A stretch of DNA of 64,000 bases, from NCBI GenBank assembly GCA_040397785.1, contig JBBAVI010000018.1, positions 6,267 to 70,266 on the forward strand, in the 5' to 3' direction. Shown here in pieces: positions 35,786 to 43,729 of the stretch. Source of the DNA: M3007 sp040397785 (GTDB lineage: Bacteria; Bacteroidota; Bacteroidia; Chitinophagales; Saprospiraceae). Made by a program: the position numbers and the translations under genes. Within the stretch, counting starts at the first letter, position 1. Every line of letters starts with the position of its first letter. Under the pieces are notes generated by a model that worked only from the letters and a program-made list of their open reading frames with translations, searched no databases and had not been told where the DNA came from.

Positions 35786-36169
35786 TTAAGCGGTGTGGGC
35801 GATGGCAGAAATTTCGATGTTGACAAATTTAGGCAGTTCAGACACCTGTACGAGCTCACGCGCGGGCGCAAATTCGGCCTGAAAATATTCGGCATACACG
35901 GCGTTGATCCGGCCAAACATATTCATATCCTTTACGAACACCGTTACTTTGGCTACTTTTTCGAGGCTGGAGCCGGTTGCTTCCAAAATGGCTTTCAAGT
36001 TTTTCAATACCTGATGCGTTTCCGCCTCGATATTGTCGAGTACCAATTCGTCGGTGGAAGGGTCAATCGCAATTTGGCCGGATATAAAAACCAGTTGGCC
36101 AATCACAACCGACTGGTTATAAGGGCCAATAGGCATGGGTGCGGCCGGGGTATTTACAATCGTTTTCAT
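35786..36169 (-). CDS. ridA: RidA-family reactive imine deaminase
   Basis: From the ATG at 36169 the protein has 127 residues (MKTIVNTPAAPMPIGPYNQS), the normal size of the YjgF/RidA family. FISGQIAIDP, the trimer-interface region and FAPARELVQVSELPK with the conserved substrate-binding Arg are present. It hydrolyses the enamine/imine products of PLP dehydratases. A longer frame to 36220 lies upstream of the -7 box and is rejected. It precedes trpS. Confidence 0.95.
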   Translation of the reverse strand: MKTIVNTPAAPMPIGPYNQSVVIGQLVFISGQIAIDPSTDELVLDNIEAETHQVLKNLKAILEATGSSLEKVAKVTVFVKDMNMFGRINAVYAEYFQAEFAPARELVQVSELPKFVNIEISAIAHTA

Positions 36170-36174
36170 ATAAA

Positions 36175-36182
36175 CAAATTTA
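36175..36182 (-). promoter_or_regulatory. -7 box abutting the ridA start
   Basis: The minus strand reads TAAATTTG followed by TTTAT and the ridA ATG at 36169. It is a perfect -7 element only five bases from the start codon, so the ridA-trpS mRNA may be leaderless. The -33 region is weak. Confidence 0.4.
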
Positions 36183-36245
36183 CAGTTGTAAAAAACGCGA
36201 AGATAGCCATTCCGCAACATGCAAGGAAAAAGAATGGCACAGCGA

Positions 36246-36278
36246 GGCCTTTTCTATTTTGTATAAATAGAAAAAGCC
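36246..36278. terminator. Hairpin between rpmF and ridA
   Basis: GGCCTTTTCTATTT (36246-36259) pairs with AAATAGAAAAAGCC (36265-36278) with one mismatch and a 5-nt loop. It lies 60-90 bp beyond the rpmF stop on the leftward path and probably ends the DUF177-rpmF transcript. No U-run follows the stem. Confidence 0.5.
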
Positions 36279-36338
36279 CCACATCGCCCCGACAAGCGGG
36301 ACTGGAGCCTCCTCAAAAGCAATATGGCAAAGAACTAT

Positions 36339-36548
36339 CTAGGCCTCGGCAGCTTCAGCACCGGAAAGTTTTCCCGGAACAATAACCTGACCACGATAGT
36401 ACAGATCGCCATTTACCTTGTAAGCACGGTGAAACAAGTGTGGTTCACCTGTAGTTTTACAGGTTGCGATTTGTGGAACTTCCGTTTTGTAGTGCGTACG
36501 GCGGGCACGTTTACGACGTTTCGAGTGCCGCCACTTAGGATTTGGCAT
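36339..36548 (-). CDS. rpmF: 50S ribosomal protein L32
   Basis: The 69-residue basic protein begins MPNPKWRHSKRRKRARRTHY, the typical Bacteroidota L32 N terminus, and includes ATCKTTGEPHLFHRAY. Only one cysteine of the usual zinc-binding set is visible, so it is a zinc-free type. It lies 69 bp downstream of the DUF177 gene on the same strand, the conserved yceD-rpmF arrangement. Confidence 0.96.
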   Translation of the reverse strand: MPNPKWRHSKRRKRARRTHYKTEVPQIATCKTTGEPHLFHRAYKVNGDLYYRGQVIVPGKLSGAEAAEA

Positions 36549-36617
36549 AACGCTAAGTAATTTGAACCTTTTTCAAGCCTACCAGGTGCAACCTGTGCAT
36601 GCTATAAAAAAAGCGAA

Positions 36618-37136
36618 TTATTTGTATTTGCCCCCTTTCAACGCTTCCCAAATTGGATTGGTCGGCGTATCATCGGGATTTTGATTCAGGTACTTCAATA
36701 TTTCCTGATTACAAGGCGGCGTTGCATCCGCCTGGCAATCGTACGTATTGGTTATTGGTAAGGCCAGTACTGTAAATTCATACAAGTATTTGGCCACATT
36801 CAATTCAGATGCTTCCCGGCTGATAAATACCACCTCATCTTCTTCCTCCCCTTCCGCCTCGCCGTATTTGACAATCAATTGACGCACATCCTCTAAAGGC
36901 AAATGGATGGGCACGGTACAACGATCGCAAATTTCCTCCACATAGCCATGCAACTCAAAACCCAAAATCAACATATCTGCCCGCTTATCTAACACCAAAT
37001 CAAAATGCACTAAACCCTTCTCAACAGGGGTGCCTTCGAAATGGCTGAAAAATTCAGTGTCGATAGCGTAAGTATATTGGTGTACTCCAAGCTTTAAACC
37101 CATGATGGGGATGGAATACGCGACGAAAGCGTTCAT
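36618..37136 (-). CDS. DUF177/YceD-family protein
   Basis: From the ATG at 37136 the protein has 172 residues (MNAFVAYSIPIMGLKLG). It contains the family's CxxC in VEEICDRCTVPIHLPL and acidic GEAEGEEEDEV, then CQADATPPCNQEI with two more cysteines that could complete a zinc site. The family sits next to rpmF in most bacteria and is linked to 23S rRNA accumulation or ribosome assembly. An upstream in-frame ATG at 37244 is rejected because a good promoter lies between the two. Confidence 0.9.
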   Translation of the reverse strand: MNAFVAYSIPIMGLKLGVHQYTYAIDTEFFSHFEGTPVEKGLVHFDLVLDKRADMLILGFELHGYVEEICDRCTVPIHLPLEDVRQLIVKYGEAEGEEEDEVVFISREASELNVAKYLYEFTVLALPITNTYDCQADATPPCNQEILKYLNQNPDDTPTNPIWEALKGGKYK

Positions 37137-37163
37137 AGCCACTTCATTTTGAAAATCGGGCTG

Positions 37164-37195
37164 CAAAGGTAATACTTGTTGTACAATCTGCCAAG
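37164..37195 (-). promoter_or_regulatory. Promoter of the DUF177-rpmF operon
   Basis: TACCTTTG (37164-37171, minus strand) with CTTG (37192-37195) 20 nt upstream. Both fit the Bacteroidota consensus with one -33 mismatch. The predicted start near 37158 gives a leader of about 22 nt. Confidence 0.65.
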
Positions 37196-37322
37196 TTTGA
37201 AAAAAATTAAAAAATAATTTTTTTTTAAAAATTTTAAAAAACACAACTAATTGATTATCAATGTCAATTGCGTAACAAGGTTCAATAGTTAAGGAAAGTA
37301 CCCGGCCTAAGATGGTTCTATG

Positions 37323-37355
37323 TGTTGCATAGTACTATTTTTAGTATTACCTTTG
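37323..37355 (+). promoter_or_regulatory. Promoter of the lipoprotein-PadR-PspC operon
   Basis: TACCTTTG (37348-37355) is a perfect -7 box with GTTG (37323-37326) 21 nt upstream. The predicted start near 37361 gives a leader of about 27 nt before the ATG at 37388. This supports that start over the longer frame from 37322. Confidence 0.65.
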
Positions 37356-37387
37356 CTGTATCAAAACAACTTAGACCACCATTTTAC

Positions 37388-37636
37388 ATGAAACAGCACA
37401 AAAAAGGACCAAATACGCTTGCTTGCCTACTTTTATTCGGCTGTATTGCCCTGAGTGCTTGCCACCCAAGCGCACACCGCCCGAGTTTTGGCCTCAATTT
37501 ATCCCAATGGGGTACGGGCCGAATCGGTGTAAGTTCAAAACTGGCAAGTCCGACAGAATCTTCACTCGAAATTCCGTCTCACCATACGGAATCCATTGTA
37601 AAACCGGTATCTCTCTCAACAACAACTAAAAAGTAA
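37388..37636 (+). CDS. Small lipoprotein preceding padR
   Basis: The 82-residue protein begins MKQHKKGPNTLACLLLFGCI and has the lipobox LSAC, so the mature form is about 58 residues and lipid-anchored. The mature part is rich in Ser, Thr and Pro (FGLNLSQWGTGRIGVSS ...) with no recognised domain. It ends 3 bp before the padR start, so it is part of the same operon. The lipobox and the promoter both support it as a real gene. Its role may be linked to the membrane stress system that follows; this is inference. Confidence 0.65.
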   Translation: MKQHKKGPNTLACLLLFGCIALSACHPSAHRPSFGLNLSQWGTGRIGVSSKLASPTESSLEIPSHHTESIVKPVSLSTTTKK

Positions 37637-37639
37637 CAT

Positions 37640-38017
37640 ATGGATTTGGAAAATGCAAAAGCACAGATGCGGAAAGGCGTATTGGAGCTGTGTATTCTCG
37701 CCATCATCGACGAAGAAGAATTTTACCCGAGCGATATTATCGCCCAGTTAAAAGCCAATGATCTGATCGTGGTGGAAGGTACCCTGTATCCGCTCCTGAC
37801 GCGGCTTAAAAATGATGGTCTATTAGACTATACTTGGCGGGAAAGCAATTCCGGACCGCCACGTAAATATTTCAAAATCACCGAAACCGGAAAACAATTT
37901 TTGGAAGGACTTACCGCCAGCTGGCAAAAACTGGTACAATCGGTAGATCAGACCTTGCAAAACGGCGCTGCCAACAACGGCGCAACGGAAGCCCCCAAAA
38001 CCGACGCCGAATTCTGA
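37640..38017 (+). CDS. PadR-family transcriptional regulator
   Basis: The 125-residue protein has the PadR winged helix: MRKGVLELCILAIIDEEEFYPSDI (start of the HTH), VVEGTLYPLLTRLKNDGLL (recognition helix) and PPRKYFKITETGKQFL (wing). The C-terminal dimer helix is short, and the end is an acidic tail rich in Asn and Ala. It likely represses its own operon. In Bacteroidota padR-pspC gene pairs of this type are common. The downstream gene starts 62 bp later on the same strand. Confidence 0.92.
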   Translation: MDLENAKAQMRKGVLELCILAIIDEEEFYPSDIIAQLKANDLIVVEGTLYPLLTRLKNDGLLDYTWRESNSGPPRKYFKITETGKQFLEGLTASWQKLVQSVDQTLQNGAANNGATEAPKTDAEF

Positions 38018-38079
38018 AACCCGTTTTAACAACCATACAACCGGTGCTTTCCGGAAGAAACCAACCATACTTTGACACC

Positions 38080-40257
38080 ATGAATAAAATTCTGAATATT
38101 AACCTTGGCGGTTATGCCATCACCATAGACGATGACGCTTACGAATTTCTTTCGGCGTACCTCGACAATATCCGCAACCGGTTTAGCGAAAGTGAAGGCC
38201 GCGATGAAATTGTACACGATATTGAAATGCGCTTGGGCGAACTCATTCATACCAGCATGGGAAACCGCACCATTGTAATGCTGCCCGATGTGCAGGCGGC
38301 AGTGCAGGTGATGGGCCAACCCGAAGATTTTGGAGGCGAACCCACAGCCACCAGCACCAAATCCAAACGCAGCAGCAGCCGTCCTTCGGCTATCCAAACC
38401 GGAAAACGCTTGTTTCGCGATGAAGAAGATACCGTGGTGGCGGGTATTTGCTCCGGTTTGTCGGCATACGTGGGTATCGGCGACCCAGTTTGGATGCGCC
38501 TTATTTTTGTACTGTTGACCTTCCTGTCTGCCGGATTCTGGATTCCTGCATACCTATTGCTCTGGATTTTGGTTCCACCCGCGCGTTCGGCAGCCGACCG
38601 CCTGGCTATGCGCGGCGAACCCGCCAACGTAGATAACATTGCCCGCGAAATTGAAGAAGGCTTTGAACGGTTGGGCAATAAAGTGAACGAATTTGGCAAT
38701 GGAAATAAAAAAAAAGGAGGTTCTTCCGGTAATGCGGCCATCAGCGCGGGCGTTGCAGCAGTAGGTCAGATATTTGCTTTTGTCTTGCGCTTTTTAGCCC
38801 GTTTTGGTATTGCAATTGGGGTTGTGGTGGCAATTCTTGTTTTTTTAAGTTTTGCCCTGGTTTGGGTGGTGAGTATTTTTGGTGTTTTTACTGCGGCACC
38901 CTACCTGGAGTATTTTAGTCCTTACTCTATGACGGCAACCTGGCTTGGATTTACCAATATCTTTTTCCTGATCTCTATTCCATTGCTTGGCTTGTGTCTT
39001 ACGTTTACCCGGGCACTGTTCAAGGTACGGCCTCCCAGTTGGCTAAGCCCTATTTTGATTGTTTTTTGGAGTATAAACCTGGTTTTAGCCTTTATTTTGG
39101 GTGGATCTGCTGCAAAAGAGTATTGGCAGGGCGGTTTTATCAAAGAAAGAATCGACTTAAGCAGCCTGAACTCCGATACGCTGCACATCGCAGCATCCGA
39201 TCTGCATTACGACGAAGGCAATACCCATTGGTGGGGCATTCATTCAGAAGGGGTAAATATTGACGATACGCAACTGCGCATTAAAGGGCTATCCACCATT
39301 TTGGTAAAACAGGCTGATGGTGCTGCTTTTGAGTGCAACAAAACGGTGCGTTCACGTGGAAGTTCTATATTAAATGCCGAAGAAAACGCCTCCATGGTTG
39401 ATTTTGCGCCCATCTTGCAGGGAAATACCTTAAAAGTACCCTTAGGCTTGGTGATTTCCAAAGGTAAAAAATGGCGCGCACAAGAAGTAAAACTCGAAAT
39501 CAGTGTGCCCGTTGGGAAATATGTGGTTTTTGGAGATGGCATTTTCGAATTTGCCCGCAGCAACGAATATGGCGATGAAGGAGACGGCCCTTACATCCGC
39601 GATTACCCTAACCGTTTGTTTGTCATGACCACAAAGGGGTTAGTGTGTGTCGATTGTCCAAAACTGGGTGAGAGCGGGTATCACGGCAATACGGATTTCG
39701 AGAATTTCATCATTGAGGGCAACTTGGATGCTGAGATACGCGAAAATGATGACTTTAAATTTAAAATTGAAGGCAGTGCAGCGGATCGGAATCTGGTTCA
39801 AGTTATTCGCACCGGCGATAAAATTACCTTTACGACCAATGGCGCTGTCCCGGTTGGCAATGTGCGTATCCTGATCGAAGCCCCGCGCTTCACTTCACTT
39901 TTCACCAACGGACGAGGCAATATTGTACTTAGGGGATTTGATGAAGGCAGCGCAAAAATTACAGCCCGGGGTGGAACACAAATTAAGGCCTACCTGGATG
40001 TGAATGATTTCACCCTGCTGTTATCCGATAAAGCAAAACTTGACCTGACCGGCGATGGGAATGACCTACACGTCAGTTTGAGCGATGGAGCGACCTTGGA
40101 AGCCAGCACCTGGCGGGCAAACAACGCCGAAATCTCGGCCAATACCTCCTCCACCGCACACTTGAATGTGGTAGACCGGGCTACGGTAAAAGCCGATGCA
40201 AGCAGTATTGTAAAGGTGGAAGGCACGGCCAACATTGAAAAACAGGACAATCAATAA
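38080..40257 (+). CDS. PspC-domain membrane protein with C-terminal GIN/DUF2807 domain
   Basis: From the ATG at 38080 the protein has 725 residues. An N-terminal coiled segment (about 1-100, KILNINLGGYAITIDDDAYE) is followed by a PspC domain at about 110-175 (RLFRDEEDTVVAGICSGLSA, then WMRLIFVLLTFLSAGFWIPA). Further membrane segments lie at about 225-350. The C-terminal half is a periplasmic repetitive beta domain of the DUF2807/head-GIN type (RGNIVLRGFDEGSAKITARG and similar). It resembles envelope-stress sensors that detect secretin or membrane damage. It is the last gene of the lipoprotein-padR operon, and its stop overlaps the convergent aspartoacylase-like gene by 7 bp. Confidence 0.9.
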   Translation: MNKILNINLGGYAITIDDDAYEFLSAYLDNIRNRFSESEGRDEIVHDIEMRLGELIHTSMGNRTIVMLPDVQAAVQVMGQPEDFGGEPTATSTKSKRSSSRPSAIQTGKRLFRDEEDTVVAGICSGLSAYVGIGDPVWMRLIFVLLTFLSAGFWIPAYLLLWILVPPARSAADRLAMRGEPANVDNIAREIEEGFERLGNKVNEFGNGNKKKGGSSGNAAISAGVAAVGQIFAFVLRFLARFGIAIGVVVAILVFLSFALVWVVSIFGVFTAAPYLEYFSPYSMTATWLGFTNIFFLISIPLLGLCLTFTRALFKVRPPSWLSPILIVFWSINLVLAFILGGSAAKEYWQGGFIKERIDLSSLNSDTLHIAASDLHYDEGNTHWWGIHSEGVNIDDTQLRIKGLSTILVKQADGAAFECNKTVRSRGSSILNAEENASMVDFAPILQGNTLKVPLGLVISKGKKWRAQEVKLEISVPVGKYVVFGDGIFEFARSNEYGDEGDGPYIRDYPNRLFVMTTKGLVCVDCPKLGESGYHGNTDFENFIIEGNLDAEIRENDDFKFKIEGSAADRNLVQVIRTGDKITFTTNGAVPVGNVRILIEAPRFTSLFTNGRGNIVLRGFDEGSAKITARGGTQIKAYLDVNDFTLLLSDKAKLDLTGDGNDLHVSLSDGATLEASTWRANNAEISANTSSTAHLNVVDRATVKADASSIVKVEGTANIEKQDNQ

Positions 40258-41216
40258 CCTGACTGCGGCGCTGTATCCTGAGCCTCTACGATAAAAAAGC
40301 CGTCGGAGCCTTTTGCTTGATATAATGGCATAAGGATCAAGCCATTCATCGGGGCATAAATCGGCCCGGTTATATCATCTGCCAGGTGTTCTTGTTGTTG
40401 AATACGTTGAAAGTTGATATAGCCGGGCCGCATTTTAAATTGGTCACCTGCCTGAATGCGGTGTACATATTTCAATTTGGTTACTTTGGGTAAGTGTTGG
40501 CTATATTTTCGGAGCATGCTTTCATGTCGATTGTCGACATCATCCGGGTGTATGCAGCCGCTGGCGCGCAGGCAACTGATGACGGCTGAAATGGCGCGGC
40601 TCACCGACAAGGGGTCTTCATGCTGCCCCGATTCAAAAGCAACGCCAATCGTCGTAAGAGGTTCGTTGCTGGTTCGGAAATGCGCTCGGGTAGCATATTG
40701 CAAAAAAGCCCCTTCAATGCCCTCTAAAAGACCAAGAATTACCGGCACATGCAAGGTCTTCGCCAAACGCAAACTGGTAAACTGGTCGGTTGGAATACAA
40801 AATATACCTCCACCCGCCGAAGTGGTATGCAGGTCGAGCAAAACCATCGCATCGGGCTGATACTGATCTACTTCTATCTGAATAGCGCTGTGAATTTCTG
40901 CAATTTCCCGGTCTTCTGCCTCCAAAATGGAATCTTTGGCGTGTTGGATCCGTTGGATGTTTTCATCGGTCCAAATACGGTTCAAGTCGTGCTGCAAAAA
41001 ACGTTGCCCTGCCTTGTAGGCTTGCAAATTGCCCGTAAATCCGACCAGACGCCCTTTAAATTCGAATCCGGGATTAACAAGGGGTTCTCGTTTCAACATG
41101 CGGAATACCTCTTTTAGCGCTTGCGGTCCGGCCGTTTCATTGCCATGAATAGCGCCAAATACTAAAACCAAGGCACCACGTGTAATTCCGGTATATTGTC
41201 CGATCAATCTGCTCAT
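40251..41216 (-). CDS. Succinylglutamate desuccinylase/aspartoacylase-family hydrolase
   Basis: The 321-residue protein (ATG at 41216) is a zinc carboxypeptidase-like enzyme. HGNE in FGAIHGNETAGP gives the His and Glu zinc ligands, LLDLHTTSA the third ligand His, and FESGQHED the region of the catalytic Glu. QHDLNRIW carries the substrate-binding Asn and Arg. The family removes an acyl group from an N-acylated amino acid such as N-acetylaspartate or N-succinylglutamate. The substrate is unknown. It is monocistronic and ends inside the end of the PspC gene. Confidence 0.88.
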   Translation of the reverse strand: MSRLIGQYTGITRGALVLVFGAIHGNETAGPQALKEVFRMLKREPLVNPGFEFKGRLVGFTGNLQAYKAGQRFLQHDLNRIWTDENIQRIQHAKDSILEAEDREIAEIHSAIQIEVDQYQPDAMVLLDLHTTSAGGGIFCIPTDQFTSLRLAKTLHVPVILGLLEGIEGAFLQYATRAHFRTSNEPLTTIGVAFESGQHEDPLSVSRAISAVISCLRASGCIHPDDVDNRHESMLRKYSQHLPKVTKLKYVHRIQAGDQFKMRPGYINFQRIQQQEHLADDITGPIYAPMNGLILMPLYQAKGSDGFFIVEAQDTAPQSGY

Positions 41217-41234
41217 ACGGGGAAAAATTTTGCG

Positions 41235-41272
41235 AAAATAAAAAAGCCACCCCAAAGTTGGAGTGACTTTTT
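41235..41272 (-). terminator. Intrinsic terminator of the DinB-type gene
   Basis: Read on the minus strand, AAAAAGTCACTCCAAC pairs imperfectly with TTGGGGTGGCTTTTTT and is followed by ATTTT. It lies about 20 bp beyond the stop codon at 41295. Confidence 0.7.
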
Positions 41273-41294
41273 AAATTTCAATGCCTGCAGGATT

Positions 41295-42619
41295 TTATTC
41301 TGTCGGCTTTTTATTGGTTTCGAGCAACGCTTCTGCGGCTGCTTTTTTTGCCGCAAGATTCTCCATGCGTTTTGCACGAATTTTTTCCATATGCTCTGGT
41401 GACTGACCTCGCTTTTTAAGCGGTTCGCCGTCGGGTCCGAGTTCGATCACCTTTATTGGCTTTTCTTTTGGTTTTGGTCCGCGTTTTTTCGGCTCAGCAT
41501 TGGGATCTACGATTTTTACTTTTGGAACAATCCCAGCGGCTAATCGATTCGCATCCCGGATCGCGCGCAATGCTGCCATTTCTTCAGAGGTTCTGCCGCG
41601 TGGCTTCTTATGCACTTCGGTACCTGGTTCTACTGTAGGTCTTGGTTTTGGCTTTGGGCCACGCTTTTTAGGCTCGCTTGATACCGCTGCACCGTTTTCA
41701 GCCGCTACTTTTGGCTTCGGGCCACGCTTTTTAGGCTCGCTTGATACCGCTGCACCGTTTTCAGCCGCTACTTNNNNNNNNNNNNNNNNNNNNNNNNNNN
41801 NNNNNNNNNNNNNNNNNNNNNNNNNNNNNNNNNNNNNNNNNNNNNNNNNNNNNNNNNNNNNNNNNNNNNNNNNCTCGATACTGATGCACCGTTTTCAGCC
41901 GCTGCTTTTGGCTTCGGACCGCGCTTTTTTGGCTCATCTGCAATGACAAGCGTATCTACAACTGATTTCAATTTCGGTTTAGGGCCGCGTTTTTTTGGAC
42001 CTTCTTCCAGGAAGGAAGGTACTTCTATGGTAGGTTCACTGTCCGTAGACTCTTCAGCGCGGTAAGACAAACCTTTACCAGGTTCGTGTTGTTCGCCATT
42101 CAAAATCAATTTGAGGTGTGCAAGGTGGTGTCGTGTATGCCAGGCATAAGCACCAATCGCATCCTGAAGCATAACAATGCGTTTCATTTCAGGATGGAAA
42201 TAACCACGGTCGAGGTCATCAGCGCTCAAAGATTCCAGGAAATACTCCCAGCGTTTGGTAAGTGCGGCAATTAATTTGAGGGAAATTTTGATTGGGCCCG
42301 ATCTTCCATCTTCAGTTTCTGCCCAATTAGCCTCCAAATAAGGCTTGATAATTGGAGTAGTTTCTGTCACCGCAAGTTTCATTCGAATATATGCGTTTAC
42401 GCTACTATCCGCCAAGTGATGTACAATTTGACGCGCAGTCCATCCACCTTTTCGGTAGGATTTATCTAATGCATCACTATTTAGTTTTTTTAGGATTTTT
42501 TTCAAATCATCTGGTAGTTCGGCGATCGTCCTAATGTGCCTTCGGGTTTCATCGAACGTGTAAGAATTTCCGTATTCGTATTTACCTACGGGATAACGGA
42601 ATGCATCTGAGTGTTTCAT
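41295..42619 (-). CDS. DinB/YfiT-type putative metal hydrolase with repetitive basic C-terminal tail (interrupted by assembly gap)
   Basis: Residues 1 to about 175 form a four-helix DinB/YfiT (BstA-like) domain. WTARQIVHHLADSS and YAWHTRHHLAHL supply the three histidines that bind a metal such as Ni or Zn. After it come repeated units of the kind EPKKRGPKPKxAAENGAxVS, about 21 residues each. The repeats continue across 100 N at 41774-41873. Beyond the gap the tail reads KPRGRTSEEMAALRAIRDAN and ends with a Lys/Ala-rich helix (AKRMENLAAKKAAAEALLE). The two sides are in different frames only because the gap length is arbitrary. The KRGPKPK boxes resemble AT-hooks, suggesting DNA binding. The true number of repeats is unknown. 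Confidence 0.75.
41657..41900. repeat. Tandem 63-bp repeats flanking the assembly gap
   Basis: Two nearly identical copies of a 63-bp unit (for example GGCCACGCTTTTTAGGCTCG at 41657 and 41720) run into the gap, and a diverged copy follows it from 41874. The repeat encodes one 21-residue unit per copy, so changes in copy number keep the frame. The assembler probably failed here because more copies exist than shown. Confidence 0.85.
41774..41873. other. Assembly gap of 100 N
   Basis: Exactly 100 N, the usual placeholder for a gap of unknown size, located inside the tandem repeat array of the DinB-type gene. Nothing can be said of the sequence within it. Confidence 0.98.
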
Positions 42620-43128
42620 TTTTTAATGAATTGAATGAACTTAATATAAATTAGAAATGACTGGATGAAAACCCAATCATTGGTGCAAGGATCTTGTTTA
42701 TCAGAATCATAATTTTTTGCCGAGCCCACTTAATCTGCCGCAATAGGTTTTGTACAGATTATATTGCTGTTCAAATCCAATTGGACAAAAACTGTCGCAT
42801 GTGCGTATAAATGCTTGATATACAAGCAAATTATTACGCTGAAGATTGGTCTATTTTAATCTTGCAAAGGTAGTCTTGAATTAAATAATATGCAATAATA
42901 AAAAACATGCCAACAATGTATTTCCCATTTATTAATAATAATTTCGGCAAAAAAACATACTAATGTGCTGATAATAAACAACTTGTAAAAACACATTTAA
43001 AATGTTAAATATTTGCAATAATTTAAAAATTAGGTTTATTTGGAACAAATTTTGTTAAATAAATTAAAATTTTGGCCTTGAACATGACCTTAGGCCAGTA
43101 TTTGTCGTTGTATTAAAAACAAAAAAAC
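42620..43128. other. AT-rich divergent intergenic region
   Basis: A 509-bp interval without a gene between divergent genes. It holds the promoter of the DinB-type gene at 42865-42896, which leaves an unusually long leader of about 240 nt. The section 42880-43070 is extremely AT-rich. Close to the NlpC/P60 start is an inverted repeat TGGCCT ... AGGCCA (about 43073-43097). No clear promoter box was found for that gene, and no RNA gene was recognised. Confidence 0.6.
42865..42896 (-). promoter_or_regulatory. Promoter of the DinB-type gene
   Basis: TACCTTTG (42865-42872, minus strand) with ATTG (42893-42896) 20 nt upstream. The predicted start near 42858 gives a leader of about 240 nt. Confidence 0.55.
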
Positions 43129-43632
43129 ATGATTCGTATGAGATTTCCCCTGTTTTTGCTGGTTATAATCGTAGCAACCAGTGCATGCAACACGGTAAAA
43201 ACCACACCAAAAACCCCGATTACTCCCAAAGGAGCTGAAATGCAATTGCGCAAAGACATCATTGGTTACGCTAAAAATTATGTGGGTAGCCCTTATAAAT
43301 ACGCTGGCGGGAGTCCCAAAACCGGTTTTGACTGCTCGGGATTTACCACATTTATCATGAAAGAATATGGTATTACCTTATCACCGGCTTCCTCAGAACA
43401 GGCCAAACAAGGCAAGCCAATTGATTTATCGACGGCTAAACCAGGCGATCTTTTATTTTTTAAAGATGGAAACCGCATTCAGCATGTAGCACTTATTACT
43501 GAGCATAATAAGAACGGTATTATATGTATTCACAGTACTAGTAGCCGTGGTGTGATTATCGAAAACGTATCTACCTCGTCCTATTGGAAGCCAAAGATTT
43601 CCTTTGCAAAAGATGTTATAAATAGCAAATAG
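43129..43632 (+). CDS. NlpC/P60-family lipoprotein (peptidoglycan endopeptidase)
   Basis: The 167-residue protein has a lipoprotein signal ending ATSAC and a short linker rich in Thr and Pro. The NlpC/P60 (C40) domain follows: FDCSGFTTFIMKEYG with the catalytic Cys, GDLLFFKDGN, and IQHVALI with the catalytic His; the third polar residue is His or Ser in IHSTSSRGVI. The family cuts D-Glu-type bonds in peptidoglycan stems. It would be anchored in the outer or inner membrane facing the wall. An alternative ATG is at 43138. It is monocistronic with its own terminator. Confidence 0.93.
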   Translation: MIRMRFPLFLLVIIVATSACNTVKTTPKTPITPKGAEMQLRKDIIGYAKNYVGSPYKYAGGSPKTGFDCSGFTTFIMKEYGITLSPASSEQAKQGKPIDLSTAKPGDLLFFKDGNRIQHVALITEHNKNGIICIHSTSSRGVIIENVSTSSYWKPKISFAKDVINSK

Positions 43633-43660
43633 AGCCATCATCGACGAATCGAGATGGCTC
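43632..43660 (+). terminator. Terminator after the NlpC/P60 gene
   Basis: GAGCCATC (43632-43639) pairs with GATGGCTC (43653-43660) around a 13-nt loop. The T-rich CATTTATTTTATTT follows. The left arm begins within the stop codon. Confidence 0.7.
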
Positions 43661-43729
43661 CATTTATTTTATTTCCCAACGTGGTTTTTTTATTTAAAAC
43701 CAGTTATTGAGTGATTTTAAACCAATTTA

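Noticed and set aside
34807..35823. Rightward open frame of 338 codons opposite trpS
   Set aside because: trpS on the other strand has HIGN and KMSKS motifs. This frame starts and ends without signals and has an odd Phe/His-rich composition.
37137..37244. N-terminal extension of the DUF177 frame to 37244
   Set aside because: It begins upstream of a good promoter (37164-37195) and encodes a Phe/Lys-rich segment from an AT-rich region.
41657..41900. Possible CRISPR array at the 63-bp repeats
   Set aside because: The repeats are contiguous, in frame and encode a protein tail. There are no spacers and no cas genes.
41295..42619. Apparent frameshift between the two halves of the DinB-type gene
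   Set aside because: The frames differ only across the 100-N placeholder, whose length is arbitrary. Both sides read the same repeat without stops.
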